From Petrosia ficiformis (lineage: Eukaryota; Porifera; Demospongiae; Haplosclerida; Petrosiidae), in NCBI GenBank assembly GCA_947044365.1, contig OX345645.1, positions 89,501 to 153,500 of the forward strand: a stretch of 64,000 nucleotides of DNA. Reading direction: 5' to 3'. The notes below the pieces were generated by a model. The model was given only the letters and a program-made list of their open reading frames with translations, had not been told where the DNA came from and ran no database searches. Position 1 is the first letter of the stretch. Every line of letters starts with the position of its first letter. Positions 1 through 24,163 of the stretch are shown here, one piece after another. Position numbers and translations under genes: made by a program.

Positions 1-2233
1 CAACTCATCAGAAACATTACAAGGAGTAGGAATTACTCCATGGTCCACTACATCTGCCATACGGTCAACTATACCAAATTATAATTCACCTGATGTTTTT
101 TTCAATGGCCAGTGCTTGTTACCAGTAGCAACAGCTTCAAGTCAAGAAACCAAAGCATCTGTTGCTCCATTGACAGGCACTGACAACCCTATACTACTAA
201 GTACTGCAGCAGACCAACTAAAACAACAGAATCAGTGTGATGAAAATAATTCTGTAAAAGTTAAAAAAGAAAGTGATGAAAAAACATGTACAAGAAGAAA
301 TTCAGACACTGCGACAGATGATAAACAATCGTATCCAATTAATGCTCTAGTTGACATTCCAGGGGGTTTAACGAGGGGGTCAAGAACATCTAGTCTTAGT
401 AGTTCATTGTCCACAGTCAAATTTGGAGGTAGTCTTAGTCAGTTATGGGCAGCCTCTCTTTCTTCCTTGTCTGGAAAACTCTCAAATATGAAGAGTACAG
501 GGTGAGTGTGAATTGTTTTAAGTTTTTCTTTTGAAGTTATCCATTTATGAGGTTTTGGCACCAGCCAGATGTCCTCAGGGTAATTAGCTGAAAATACAAT
601 ACAACCACTAACCATATTATCACAATAATATGAACCCTAATGAAAACACTAATGCTTTTATCTTGTGTTACTAATAATACAATTCTCCACCCTCACATAA
701 CCTGATCTTATGTACAAAGAAAGTATGAAGCCAATGGCATCAAAATGTCTTAACTAGATTACCCTCTGTTTAAAACCTAATGATTATATAAGGATTCAAA
801 TTTGTAGTAAGGATTCATCAAAGCATTCTCTAGATGTCAATAATAGGCAGAGTCAGATCTAATAACATTCATAGTACAGTATAACTTATAACTTAGGTGT
901 GATTAATTTTATTCATTACTCATTAGTAGTGATTTCAATGTATATGTGTGGTCTTATATCTTGTTGCCATAGAAACATACATGCTGAAGCCTCCCTTCCA
1001 TCACTTGGTAACCAATACTTTGCATTTGGAGGTAGTCTACCTGAACTCTCTCTCACATCATTATCTCGTCTGCTTCCTAACTCAACTTCCTCTTCTTCTA
1101 TTACTTCCACAATTTCTGCACCTTCTTCCACAGGACTCTTTACTCTCTTACAACCTCCTCTATATGTATATCCTAGTCAACCACATTTAGCTACACCCTT
1201 TATTAATGCTAATGGTTCCATCACATTTGGTAGTTTCTTGTCAACTGGTTCAAGTCTTTGTTCAACACAGAAACCAGGTTCACCTCTCCAAGACAACAAT
1301 AAACCACCACCACCTCCAACGGATCTTCATCTCACTACTAAAACATCAATTAACAGTTCATCATCAGATCTAAATAGAACTGAAACTAGTTCATCTACTC
1401 AACAAAATACCACTCCAGGAAACCTGAATACATTAGCTTATGTAGCATCAGTTCAGAAAAGTCTTAATACTGAACAATATGCCTCTGTTACAATGGCGAT
1501 CCAACCAGAACAAAGTCCTATACCACCTAGTATGGGACTGAGTCCATCAGAATCTGGTATTGAGGGTATGGATTGTCAGGTACTATCCCCAACTTGTGGT
1601 ACTATTAAGACTGAAGATGATGACACACAGACAATGGGAAGTTACACCGAAGTGAAGCCATATTTTACAGTGATGTCACCAAACTCATCCACACCTTATA
1701 AAAAAGATGGGAAAGAAAAGCCATACAAATGTGATTACCCAGGTTGTGGACGATCATTCTCTTTTCCAGCTCATTTAAAATCTCATGTTCAACAAATTCA
1801 CATATCTTATCGTCCATGTAAATGTGATTTTCCTGGCTGTGGTAAACGTTTCTACACCCCACAACATCTCAATGTTCATAGACGTATACACACTGGTGAA
1901 AGACCATTTGTATGTCCTTATCCAGAGTGTAGCAAGGCATTTACTACTGCTGGTAATTTGAAAAATCACATTCGCACACACACTGGAGAGCGACCATATG
2001 CATGTAAATTTCAAGGGTGTTCAAAACGTTTTGCAGAAATGTCAAGTCTAAAGAAACATGAACTTACTCATACAGGAGAGAAACCTTATAAATGTAAAGT
2101 TTGTGGAAAAGCATTCTCTCAAGCTGGATCAAGAAATACACATGAACGTAAACATAGTAGAACTGAGTCAGATAGTAAAATATCAAGAAGATACAGAATA
2201 AAAAGAGTCACTGTAAAAACACAAGACACTTAA
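1..2233 (+). CDS. ZNF410: ZNF410-like C2H2 zinc-finger transcription factor (5' partial)
   Basis: Two exons are visible: one open from the window edge to 501 and one from 973 to the stop at 2231-2233. The phases fit (two bases plus one). The first ~440 residues are Ser/Thr/Pro/Gln-rich and low in complexity. Five tandem C2H2 fingers follow (about 1720-2150). The first four have C-x4-C spacing and the last has C-x2-C. Finger wording such as FTTAGNLKNH, FAEMSSLKKH and FSQAGSRNTHERKH matches vertebrate ZNF410 fingers 3-5 closely, and finger number agrees with ZNF410. In mammals ZNF410 is a nuclear DNA-binding activator of CHD4; the same target here would be inference. A short basic tail ends the protein. 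A related short motif (FGGSLxxL) occurs near the end of the first exon and the start of the second. The start codon lies upstream of the window. Confidence 0.8.
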
Positions 2234-2296
2234 CTATTATTCTTATTCTTTATATTATCAAGTAATTATTTTTGTGGAATGTTAATTTTTATTTGC

Positions 2297-3864
2297 TTAT
2301 GTGTCTTTCTTGTGTAATCTCTTTGATCGAGCATATGCTAGAAGTCCATATGTTAAAATAGTGCCTGAAAGAATACAAGTTACATAAAATTCAATAAACT
2401 GTTATACATCTAATTACCTGCAGCACATAGTCCAGCTAAAATCACCAGTAAAGACGATATTGATTCAACAAACAATAACAACAATATAGCAGGTAGTATT
2501 AGCCCAAGTGTTGTCCAGAACAGTTGATTGATTCTTAAAGACTTTAATTGATCATTAGTGAATTTAAGAGGACGACAAGGACCAGGATACTCTCCATGAA
2601 TAGTAAAATAATCATAAGCATTATCCTGTGAGATGTATAGTACTCACATAAACCAAATTAAAACCTTTCACGTACTTTATGAACATATAAATCATGACAA
2701 AACTGCTGTAATTCTTCCTTTGATGATGGAATGTCTTTCATTAAGAATTTCCTGAAATAATCAGACAGTTAATTTACAGTATAAAACATGAATTTTGTGC
2801 ATATACCTCATATAAAAATAAACTTTTATAGTTTGTCCACCTAAAACATCTCTAAAACTAATTTCTCTACCATTCATGTATTGCTGTCCACTAGGATAAG
2901 CAAACCCAACGTCATATGCTAATGGAAACTTAGCTGTATAATAACAATAATGAATGTATTATTTCATCAATGTAGTAAATTACCATCATTCTTCAGGCTC
3001 TTTGCTAATATTGCATACCCTTTGGTTCTTGGTATAAGATGATGTTTCAGAGGGGTCAATCCAGCTCTTTTGGCATACGAAACACCTTCCTCAAACTTTT
3101 GTTGTGTAAAACGAGATCCCTCACAGAAGATACAAACCTAATTATAATATTATATATACGAGTTAAAAAAAAAACTGATGGAGTCAATATGATCTCACTT
3201 GAATGGGGAATGGATAGTCAGCATATACTTGTAAAGTCTTGCTAATATTAGGCTCATCTTTCTGCCAGTTACGATTAAGAAATGGAAACTCAAGTGACCA
3301 CAAAAGTTGTCCAAACCCAGGAACAAATAATACTGATTTCTTGGGAGTAGATTTTATGGTCTATTATTACAAACAGTTAATTGGACACACACATTTTTCC
3401 TAATTCTAACCTCTAAAAATCCAAAACTAGCAGATACAATAAAACCTATCATCCAATCAAATTCTCCTCGATGACTCAGTGAGATAAGACAAGATTCCTT
3501 CCCAAACATATGATATACTTCATCATCACCATATAAGGTAATTTGAATATCTGCCCAATCAATACTAGTCCATATCATTTCTACGATAATATTTATGTCC
3601 ATAAAAAATGAATAATCATTTTAATTATGTAATAGTTTCCATAATAATATTACAAGCCACAATAAATAACAACTTACGTCCTAACAAACAGTATGCCAAT
3701 TTTATAACAATTCTGCGATACAGAGTTTTATTGTAGGGCCAAATTACTAGTAAAAGGAGACAAAGAAATGATATGCATAATCCACTAGAAACAAATATAT
3801 AAACCAACAAAACAGCAAACACTGGGAGACGCTTGACATACAAAGGTATGTTTTTTAGTGACAT
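2297..3864 (-). CDS. 1-acyl-glycerol-3-phosphate acyltransferase (AGPAT3/4/5 type)
   Basis: Eight exons can be joined in phase on the minus strand: 3678-3864, 3411-3580, 3199-3360, 2984-3137, 2807-2933, 2676-2751, 2418-2625 and 2297-2364. The N-terminus starts MSLKNIPLYVKR and runs into a membrane segment. The acyltransferase block I reads SHRGEFDW, where the family norm is NHxxxxDW, so a serine replaces the usual Asn but His and Asp are kept. Block III is FCEGSRFT, followed by LKHHLIPRTKGY as in AGPAT3/4. Two hydrophobic C-terminal segments also fit the AGPAT3/4/5 branch. These ER enzymes acylate lysophosphatidic acid or related lysophospholipids; the substrate cannot be read from sequence. 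The gene is divergent from MRPS11, with the two start codons 68 bp apart. Confidence 0.82.
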
Positions 3865-3932
3865 TCTAGTCTCTTGTAGAAAGGCACCACCCCTTTTCTA
3901 CATTTTTAATTATTAGGCAATCCATTAACATT

Positions 3933-4955
3933 ATGATTGCCATTGGGAGAGCAATTAGATATGTAACATCATCTGCTCCAATAATTAGACAAGGTAAATA
4001 TTGATATTATAAATCATTATATAACTTTCTTTTTATCTGTAGCTTCTTCAAATGATGGTATACAACTCAATATTAGTCAGGCTTTACAGGCTATATGGTT
4101 TGTATAATTATTAATGTTAATTAATTAATTATTTGTTACAGTCCTACACTTGATGAAATAGATCCAAGAGATAAACCTCATGTTCAAGTTATGACTCCTA
4201 TCAATCAATTACCAATTTTACACATAAAAGCAACACATAATAATACAATGATTACAATCACCGATCATACAGGACGTACTGTTGCCTGGACATCAGCGGT
4301 AAGTGGACAACTAAATATTTGCATGTATAAGTTAGTTTTTTTTTAAGTAGGGAGCTGAAGGGTTTAAAAATGCTAGAAGAGGTACTACATTTGCTGCTCA
4401 ATCCACTGGAACATCTGCTGGGCTGGTAAATATACAATGGGGTTGAGTGATTATTATTATGTTCCATCAATAACAGAAGTCAATTTCATTGGGATATCAA
4501 CGTGTTAAAGTTCAATTAAAGGGCATGGGACCTGGTAGACATGTAAGTTTGGAATATGATGTACCAGAAACACAACAGTAATGTGTAGTCTAATGCCCAT
4601 TCCACTGCAAGCAAGGGGAATAGTCTGGTAAAGCCAGTACATCAACTTGTGCTATACATCCAAGATAAAATGCACCAATCAGAACGGAAATCATGTCACT
4701 GCTGTTATTTGTCATCAGTACATACATTAGCAATGCTGAGTTTATTGTAGATTGAATGAACTTGCAGGGACCCTATTTGGCTAGTACATAATAGAAAATA
4801 ATTTTATTTCATATTTCCAAACAAATTAATTTTTTTTTTGGCTACAGTATTCACTGAAGGGATTGCAAGCCAGTGGAATTGATGTTGCTATAATACAAGA
4901 TGTTACTCCAATACCACACAATGGATGTAAACCAAGAAAAGCCAAAAGATTATAA
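3933..4955 (+). CDS. MRPS11: Mitochondrial small ribosomal subunit protein uS11m
   Basis: Six exons join in phase: 3933-3993, 4043-4097, 4142-4298, 4351-4425, 4477-4542 and 4848-4955. The product is a short protein with the uS11 fold signature: ILHIKATHNNTMITITDHTG, then FKNARRGTTFAAQ, GMGPGR, and a basic end CKPRKAKRL. The N-terminal ~45 residues (MIAIGRAIRYVTSS...) look like a mitochondrial targeting peptide, which bacterial uS11 lacks. It should bind 16S-like mitochondrial rRNA on the small-subunit platform. The last intron (4543-4847) is unusually long for this window and holds no recognised gene. Confidence 0.93.
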
Positions 4956-4980
4956 ATTAAATAAACATTAAACAATGAAC

Positions 4981-4992
4981 TGCGCATGCGCA
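4981..4992. promoter_or_regulatory. NRF1-type palindrome upstream of CSK copy 1
   Basis: TGCGCATGCGCA is a perfect match to the NRF1 consensus (YGCGCAYGCGCR). It sits between the MRPS11 stop and a probable 5' UTR exon of CSK copy 1 (donor near 5101, acceptor just before the ATG at 5259). It is CpG-bearing in a very AT-rich setting, which makes chance unlikely. Whether the factor exists and binds here is inference. Confidence 0.55.
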
Positions 4993-5258
4993 ATAGAGAA
5001 AAAGATTTATTATTAGAAGTTATAAAAATTTAATAGTTGGTACAGGCCCACATAATCGATAATCGGGACAAAGGAAGAAATGTTTATGTGTAGCTAAAAG
5101 GTGAGTAAAAAGTTGAAGACTAACTGAGCAGGAGTCTTTTGGTATATGTTCTCAAACTGTGATGTGTTTAGTGGCTGATTTTACTGCATATAATAGTGTG
5201 ATGATCATTATAATAAGTTATATTATTACAATAGTCTATACCAGTATTTCAAGGAGTT

Positions 5259-7506
<2,248 letters not shown>

Positions 7507-7678
7507 TATTATTATTGTTTTTTTACAGTCACATTCACCCTCTCTTCATTCTGTAGTGTTGTGATATATATATTTGTATTTTAGTGGTAAAAATTGCAGG
7601 CCAATGTATACCATATATAACATATTTTAATATGGCTTACATCACATGAAAACAATTCATATATTATATATATTGCTA

Positions 7679-9460
7679 TTATACCTTAGGCCGTTTTAGT
7701 TTTAGATCAAGTTTTTCACGTAATTTTTCCCAACGGTTTTCAAAATCTTTCATAATACTTAAATTTCTTTGGTTTTTCTCAAATTTCTGAAATTTTTCTT
7801 GTAATATTTCAACATCATTGTCAAACTCTTTAATACTAAAAAGAAGTGAAATTTGTTTGCAGTAAGATATAATAACGAACCATTTGTATTGTTTTGGACA
7901 TGGATTTGATTTTCTTATTACTGTTTCCCAATTCCCTTTCTCAAGCATATCATAACAGTGTAACTTACATAACTGATACTCTTCACTCACTACAGAATAT
8001 ATTATATTATAATAATTATTATGACAATAATTTATACATTAGCTTACAGTGTTTGTGTGGTATACAAGGACAAAGAGTATTCCAATCATTATCTTCACTA
8101 ACAGGCAAAGAGAGATTAATGTTGGTACCAATAGACATCAGATATAGTTCATGAGCAAACAATTCAATAAGACTTGATAGTGAACACTTCTTGTGCCAAT
8201 CTTGTGGAATATCTTCATAATATGCTCCAGCTAATTGACCATATATAGCACCAACAGTATCTGCATCACCTCCAAGATTAACTGTGTGTATAAACACATG
8301 ATTTAAGTAATTATAATAATTATTGTTATACCAGCAAGAAGACAGCCTTCTTTAAAACTTGAACTTCTATGAAATGCCCACAAAGCAGCTTCCATTGAAT
8401 CAATAATATAACCAGTAGCTCTAATATCTGATGAAGCTTTTAATTTATATGATCCACAAGCTATAGTATAGACCTCTGGAGACTAATTTGTTAGATACTG
8501 TATGGACTAATATCATATATATATATATATACCATTGAATGTGTATCCCAGTATTTATCTACAGGACAATACTTGTTTGAGAGTAATTGATCTTTAGATA
8601 CACCATTAATACAACCAATAATGAGACCAGCATAGTATCTATATTATATAGTCAATCAACAACAATCAATAAATAACTAATAAATAAACAAAATTTAATA
8701 AATAACACTTACTTGCAAGCATCAACAGCAGCGGGTGCTCCATGAGTGACCATAGCAGATAGACCACTTAGTTCCATGGCCAATTGAGGATTTTGCCAGT
8801 AGGCAAGTGGTACAGGAGCTAATCTCATCATACAACCATTTCCAGCAGCACCAGGATTAGTTGAACCACAAAATGGTAGTTTAGTACGATCAAATTTGTG
8901 GAGAGCTGTAAGTACTGTTTTGCCAATATCAAAACATTCTCCAGTTGATGACAAATGTCCTTCCTATGATAATTATAATCTTATTAATTAACGTATTACC
9001 ATCTGACTGTATTACCTGATACCATTTCAAATATCTTGTAGCTTGATCAATAGGATTGAATCCTCTACATTCAATGAGACTTTCAGCTAAACACAAAGCC
9101 ATACTTGTATCATCAGTCCACTAAAAATTAATAACACATTAAAAAAATTTTTTTTAAATGTAAAAAAAAAATATATATATGATGATGACATCATCCTTTG
9201 ATGTGGTGAGGTCTATATATTGTAGACCTAAGAAGAGGTCTATATTTTTTAATATAGACCTGTCTGACCGCTCTGTGTACACTATGCAGGAGATGTCACC
9301 ATCATACAATATATTGTATATACTGAATATAGGACCCTCGTTTTGTGTCCTTGGATGTGATATAGCCCTCGCAGGCTCGGGCTATATCACATCCTTGGAC
9401 ACAAAACTCAGGTCCTATATTTTGTATATAGGACGTATTAGCATACTATACATATATATA

Positions 9461-9499
<39 letters not shown>

Positions 9500-9652
9500 A
9501 TCTATTACTTGTCCAGGTAGAAGATTAAATTTTCCTCCTCCTATCATATCTCGTACTTCAGTAAACGAACCTCGTGGCATACACTCCACTGTAGTGCCTA
9601 TTGCATCACATACAGCAAGACCCAATAAACTACCAATGAATTTTTCAGCCAT
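7679..9652 (-). CDS. ADP-ribosylglycohydrolase (DraG/ARH family) with C-terminal extension
   Basis: The ATG is at 9652, and exon 1 (9509-9652) encodes [19 protein letters not shown]. The next exon begins at 9120 with WTDDTSMAL, a metal-binding motif of ADP-ribosylglycohydrolases. A later exon near 8019-8330 has [19 protein letters not shown], the second metal-binding motif. Middle exons carry the conserved [11 protein letters not shown] block. These enzymes remove ADP-ribose from proteins or small molecules using two Mg ions. After the catalytic domain there are two extra exons (about 7679-7990) giving ~90 residues that are charged and probably coiled-coil; I do not recognise this extension. 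The stop at 7679-7681 overlaps a possible donor (AAG|GTATAA), so the true 3' end could be elsewhere. The gene sits between the two inverted CSK copies. Confidence 0.85.
9190..9440. repeat. Cluster of hairpin-forming inverted repeats in the ARH intron 1
   Basis: Intron 9121-9508 contains several adjoining inverted repeats. Two are short hairpins built from AGGTCTATA...TATAGACCT (about 9210-9262). A longer near-perfect stem (about 9330-9420) pairs GTGATATAGCCC with GGGCTATATCAC. The outer arms read TATAGGACC and GGTCCTATA. An (AT)n tract follows. The structure resembles a foldback/MITE insertion, but no clear target-site duplication was identified. Confidence 0.6.
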
Positions 9653-9824
9653 TACCACAACAGTAAACCACACCTACTTAATTAATAAATAAACAAATAT
9701 AATTGAGTAGTAAGAGAAGAATATAAATATAATATCATGTATAACAGAGAAATCTATTAAACTAAGAGTAGTAATCGACAGTTACTTCATTAGAACACAC
9801 AATCTAATAATGAACTACAAGTTT

Positions 9825-13068
<3,244 letters not shown>

Positions 13069-13319
13069 TTTACTACATGTATATATAAGGTAAAACCCTG
13101 TAATTAAAATAATATATAATTATGATGTAAACAAACATGTTTACTAGTTAACATATTATCCATCTGTTATCAATAACAATACATTTACATACTATGAACA
13201 TTATCATACATCTGTATTATGTGTGTTTAACTAATGAACTGTATACATTGTGTATTATGACAAACAATAGATACCTAGGTGGGGTTAGATTAATATACAA
13301 TATACATTTATATTACATA

Positions 13320-13342
13320 ATTATAATAATTATATATATAAT

Positions 13343-13380
<38 letters not shown>

Positions 13381-13434
13381 TATAATATATATATATACAT
13401 AATTATATACATATATATATATATATGTATGTAT

Positions 13435-13478
<44 letters not shown>

Positions 13479-13483
13479 TAAAT

Positions 13484-13514
<31 letters not shown>

Positions 13515-13620
13515 TTTGCAATACATCCTCTCTCACTGTACATATAACACACATACATATAATAAATATATATATTCGTAATAATGATAAAAATTAATAT
13601 GAAACATATATATATATATA
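13320..13620. repeat. (AT)n-rich simple repeat
   Basis: Long runs of TA dinucleotides with a few interruptions. They sit in what appears to be the 5' UTR intron of CSK copy 2. Open frames across this stretch encode only Tyr-Ile repeats and are not genes. Confidence 0.9.
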
Positions 13621-13648
13621 AAACTCTTGAACTAATAAAGTGACTTAC

Positions 13649-13716
13649 TATTCTTCTGTCTCAGTTGCACTCAGCACTAACTCCCCTTTTCTGCTTAGTA
13701 AGAATACGGAAGTATA
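13649..13716 (-). promoter_or_regulatory. Probable 5' UTR exon and core promoter of CSK copy 2
   Basis: On the minus strand a GTAAGT donor ends an exon-like stretch at 13649, and a matching acceptor (ACATGTAG) lies 5 nt before the CSK copy 2 ATG. An ETS-type core CGGAAGT is present near 13708. This suggests transcription starts around 13700-13720. The segment is only ~160 bp from the stop of the downstream kinase-ROCO gene. Confidence 0.45.
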
Positions 13717-13875
13717 CAAGAACAGGATATTGTTAAGTAATAAAAAATTTTATATAATAATTAATAATGAAATAAAAAGACATTCACTTTAATAAATCAC
13801 ACTCTTGTATTTTGTATCACACACTATACGATATAATAATATAATTTTTAATGTATTAAAAATATTGAGTGTAGT

Positions 13876-20424
<6,549 letters not shown>

Positions 20425-20592
20425 AAATTCATACCAAGATACTTTTCACTCCTGCATATAGTAAATAATAATTATTATACAGAGTTTAAAAGATCACAAA
20501 CAAACACTTACTGTCTGTCTAGCTAGGTTCTTTTAGTGGGCGTGCCATCAAATGGTGTTAATAATAATAATTATTATTAATTATAAATAAAA

Positions 20593-22816
20593 ATGGCTGG
20601 ACAGCAGTTATCAAGAGAGTTTTCAATTACAAGTGGATCTGAAGATATTCCTATTAAGATACAGGTTAGATTTATCAATATAAAGAATATAACATGATTT
20701 TGTGTTCTTTTCTACAGCTTAACTCTCTTGTTGATCATTTAGTGTGTCCTGTATGTCGTGGTACTTTACACAACACAGTATTGACACTCTGTGGTCATAG
20801 ATATTGTAGACATTGTATTTATGAATGGGTAGGAAGAAGGTATTATCATCTATATATATGTTATATATATATCTATATTGGTCAATTTTATCAGCCATGA
20901 ATGTCCTGTGTGTCGTTCACAACTTTCACAGGATGACATTTTCATTGACAAACAGTTTGATGAATTAATGGGTAAGTTTGGAATATTTCATGAAGTTATC
21001 TCTGAATATCGAAGTGTGTAGAAACAATTGTAAAAGAGAAGAAAAGAGAAGAAGTGGAATATTTTAAACTAGCTGCTGAGAAAGGTTAGGAAGTGGAAAT
21101 ATATAGGTATGTACATTCATTATGATATTCTTTATTAGCATCAGAAGCCGCTGTGGGAGGTAGTAAAACAACTGAACAGTTTATATCTCCTTTGGAAGCA
21201 GTCCTACGCAGTAAGTCCTACTGCCATGCATTCATTACTATTTCAAACTAATACTTTGTTGTTATCTTTCAAAAGAACATCTCAAACAAACTTTACAAGT
21301 ACATGAAGTATATCACCAGGCAAGTCACATGTTTAGTCACATGACTTATCACATGACATCACTATTATATAACAGCAAGTGATAGCAGAGTGTAAGAAAA
21401 GTCAGTCAAGAGCTCATCGAGAAAAACAATTAAAGATTGAACAAGTATTGAGAAATTATCCTCATGACCCAGATCATCCTGGTATATATTAACTGTACTA
21501 TTGTTATTATTATTATTATAATTATGTATAATTATCCTCTTCTATTGTCATATAGAACGAATTAGACAATTAAATAAGATAGAAATTGACTGGGAAGAGA
21601 AGAGAAAATCATTGAATGAAGAAATGATGAGAGTAGAGACATTATTAACATCAGCTTATGATAGGTATATCAACACACTGATTTATAATAGTTGCTGGTC
21701 TAAAATTTAATAGCTACATCCTAAATATAGGTATCTGGAAAGAAATTTACCATCTCCTTCTACACTTCCAATTCCTGTTCAGTTAACAGTACCTCAAAAG
21801 AACTTTGTAGCTAATGATGTCATTATTAAACCAAGTGACACGTATGTACCTAGTTATATCATCATGTTTATAGTATTTTTATGAATAGAATGGATCATGT
21901 GTTGAAGAAACTGCGTAGTCTAATGAAAGAACAGAACATGGATATCATAGAGTTTCCTCCTTGTGTCGATCTAGAGATATCATTACTAAGGTAGAATGTA
22001 TTTCTATGAAGAAATGATTTGTACATGTGTGTGTGTGTGTGCATGTGTTAGTCCCTTTGCACCAGAGAAAGAAGGATTGAATGAAGCGACATCAACAGAT
22101 AGCTGGAGGGCAACCAGGAAGACTTCTTTCTCAGGTAACAAAAAGGAAGAGGATGAAGAGGAGGGACTTCCTTCACTAGTTCAAACAACATTACATGGTG
22201 ACTGTAGACCTGTCCTGGAATATGGACTAGTGAGTTATATACTGAATGAATAGTTATGTCACAAATCATCATTATACAGAAACCAGGTAGTGAAATAAGA
22301 ATTATTGGTAATATTGTATTAGAAGGGTAAGTTATACATTACATTTATCAAACTTAATGATATTGTAATTACACAGGGAACAGCCTCGTCTTTGTTATGC
22401 AGCTACATTCACAAAAGGGGAAGCTAAATCAACAGATTATTTTATATGTCGTAGTTGTAACGATACAACCTGTAAGTCATAATTAAATAATTGAGCATGT
22501 ATTAATGTATTGTATCAATAGGGATTTGTCAGAATTGTGCTAATGTGTGTCACAAAGGTATGTAGTAAGTAAACCCCTTCATTATTAATAATAATTATTT
22601 GTGTTGAATAGAACATGATTTAATTCCACATAGAATGAATCACACATCAACATGGTATGTGAAACAAATTATTATTAACAGAATATTAAATAATCTCATA
22701 ATTTATTCTTATAGGGCTTGTTGTTATTGTTACAGAAAAACAGAGGTCAGTTTTACATTTCATTTTATAACGCTAATAATTATAATTTATAGTGCCAAAT
22801 ATTTCCGGGAAAATGA
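20593..22816 (+). CDS. RING-finger protein with C-terminal UBR-box-like zinc domain
   Basis: A multi-exon gene starting MAGQQLSREF. Residues ~35-75 form a C3HC4 RING (CPVCRGTL ... LCGHRYCRHC ... HECPVCRSQL), so E3 ubiquitin ligase activity is expected. A long charged, probably coiled-coil region follows (about residues 90-215). Then comes an acidic linker and a C-terminal Cys/His cluster: CYAATFTKG, CRSCNDTTWICQNCANVCH, KEHDLIPH and CCYCYRKTE. This spacing resembles a UBR box, the domain that reads N-degrons, though the match is by eye. The last codons come from a short exon ending at TGA 22814-22816. The gene is divergent from the kinase-ROCO gene (168 bp between ATGs) and convergent with CFAP161. 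I do not recognise an ortholog with this domain order. Confidence 0.75.
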
Positions 22817-22886
22817 TGTCTAAATTGCATTTTTTTTCCAAAGTTTTGTGTTATGTAAACATTTTTTAATAATAGCTTTTAATTAT

Positions 22887-24089
22887 CTATTGAGAGGTTG
22901 GATCAAATATCATAAAGTGATTATGTGTATCTTCTACTTTATGAGTGTTTAGTTTAGTGCAAGCTGTGACTTCATATTCTCTACCAAATGGAGTGCTACA
23001 GAATACAAATCAGATCATTAGTCATTAATAGACTATGTGTACAGTACCTAGGACAGTATTCAGTATGGACGGCCAAATGTTCATTTGTTTTACAATGATT
23101 GATAAACAATGGTTGACTAACCTAAGATACAATAATAAATAATACTACTCATCTTAAAACAATAGTATTGTAGTAACTTACTTGTATAGGCTCTCCTTCC
23201 GTTTCGAGTCTGTCTCTTCGATCAAAACACAGCAGTCTCCTATCATTACAATACATTATGTAGTGTTATGTCAATACAAAACATACCATACACATCTATA
23301 ACTAGTTTCTTCAACCAGTTTAAGTTCTTGTTCACGAGAATATTTAGAATGTTTCATGAATGAGAAACTATCACTGTGTAGTTTCAACTAAAAGATGATA
23401 TGAATAGAATTATCACAATAGAGTCAATTATCATTTACCTCGCCTCCTTCTCCAGGTAGAGTAGTAAAAATAATTTGTTGACCATAACACACAATATCAC
23501 CAATTTCCACAGACTCATCCGTACTATAGTAAATTACATTGAATTTCATCATACTAATAGTTATCATACCTTCCTATAACAAATACATTTCTTGGACAAG
23601 GTTGAATATGTTTAGAACACGATACCTGAGAATCTATATAGTAATAGTATGATAAGTTACATACATATAGTAATATTGTAGGTGAACCTGTTACCAGTTG
23701 TGTTGCTTCATGTGCTTCAGCTGCTGACATGTAAGCTGATATAACAGACTGTGTAGGAATATGTAACAGCATCACTTTATCACCAATACGCAGTAACCCA
23801 TCCTTTAGTGGCGATAGTTCAACCTGTAAATATTAATGATATAATATATTCCTGTATAAAATAATAGACTCACTGGTTTAAGAATTGTCTGGAGAAGGTT
23901 GTGTGTTTTCTGTATCATCAATTGTCCATTTTCTTTCTTGACAAGAAAGTCTTTCAGTAAGTCCTATTGTATTAATAAAGAATTTGTTTATATCATAAAT
24001 GAAAGATTATATAAACTAACCTCTTCCAAACACAAGTCTTCATTCCAGTTACCAACTCTAACAGATGGATTGTAAGTTCTAACACTCAT
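22887..24089 (-). CDS. CFAP161: Cilia- and flagella-associated protein 161
   Basis: The gene starts MSVRTYNPSVRVGNWNEDLC with ATG at 24087-24089 and ends at TAG 22887-22889. The N-terminal VRxGNWNED and LEEDLLKDFL, the IGDKVML segment, and the C-terminal INHCKTNEHLAVHTEY, STPFGREYEV and THNHFMIF blocks match vertebrate CFAP161 in order and spacing. In mammals the protein is a microtubule inner protein of motile cilia. There are about eight small exons. Its start codon is 75 bp from that of the divergent coiled-coil gene, with an X-box in between, so it is probably RFX-controlled. Confidence 0.93.
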
Positions 24090-24117
24090 CTTATTTTTTA
24101 TTTTTGCTTGTTATTCA

Positions 24118-24131
24118 GTTACCATGGAAAC
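24118..24131. promoter_or_regulatory. X-box (RFX factor site) in a bidirectional promoter
   Basis: GTTACCATGGAAAC matches the RFX X-box pattern GTNNCC-AT-RGNAAC at every fixed position. It lies between the start codons of CFAP161 (24089) and the coiled-coil gene (24164), only 29-46 bp from each. X-boxes with RFX factors control ciliary genes across animals. Confidence 0.8.
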
Positions 24132-24163
24132 AATTTTAGGGGTGTGTCAACACGTGGTGCAGA

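Noticed and set aside
963..976. X-box-like GTTGCCATAGAAAC
   Set aside because: It overlaps the splice acceptor of the ZNF410-like exon, well inside the gene.
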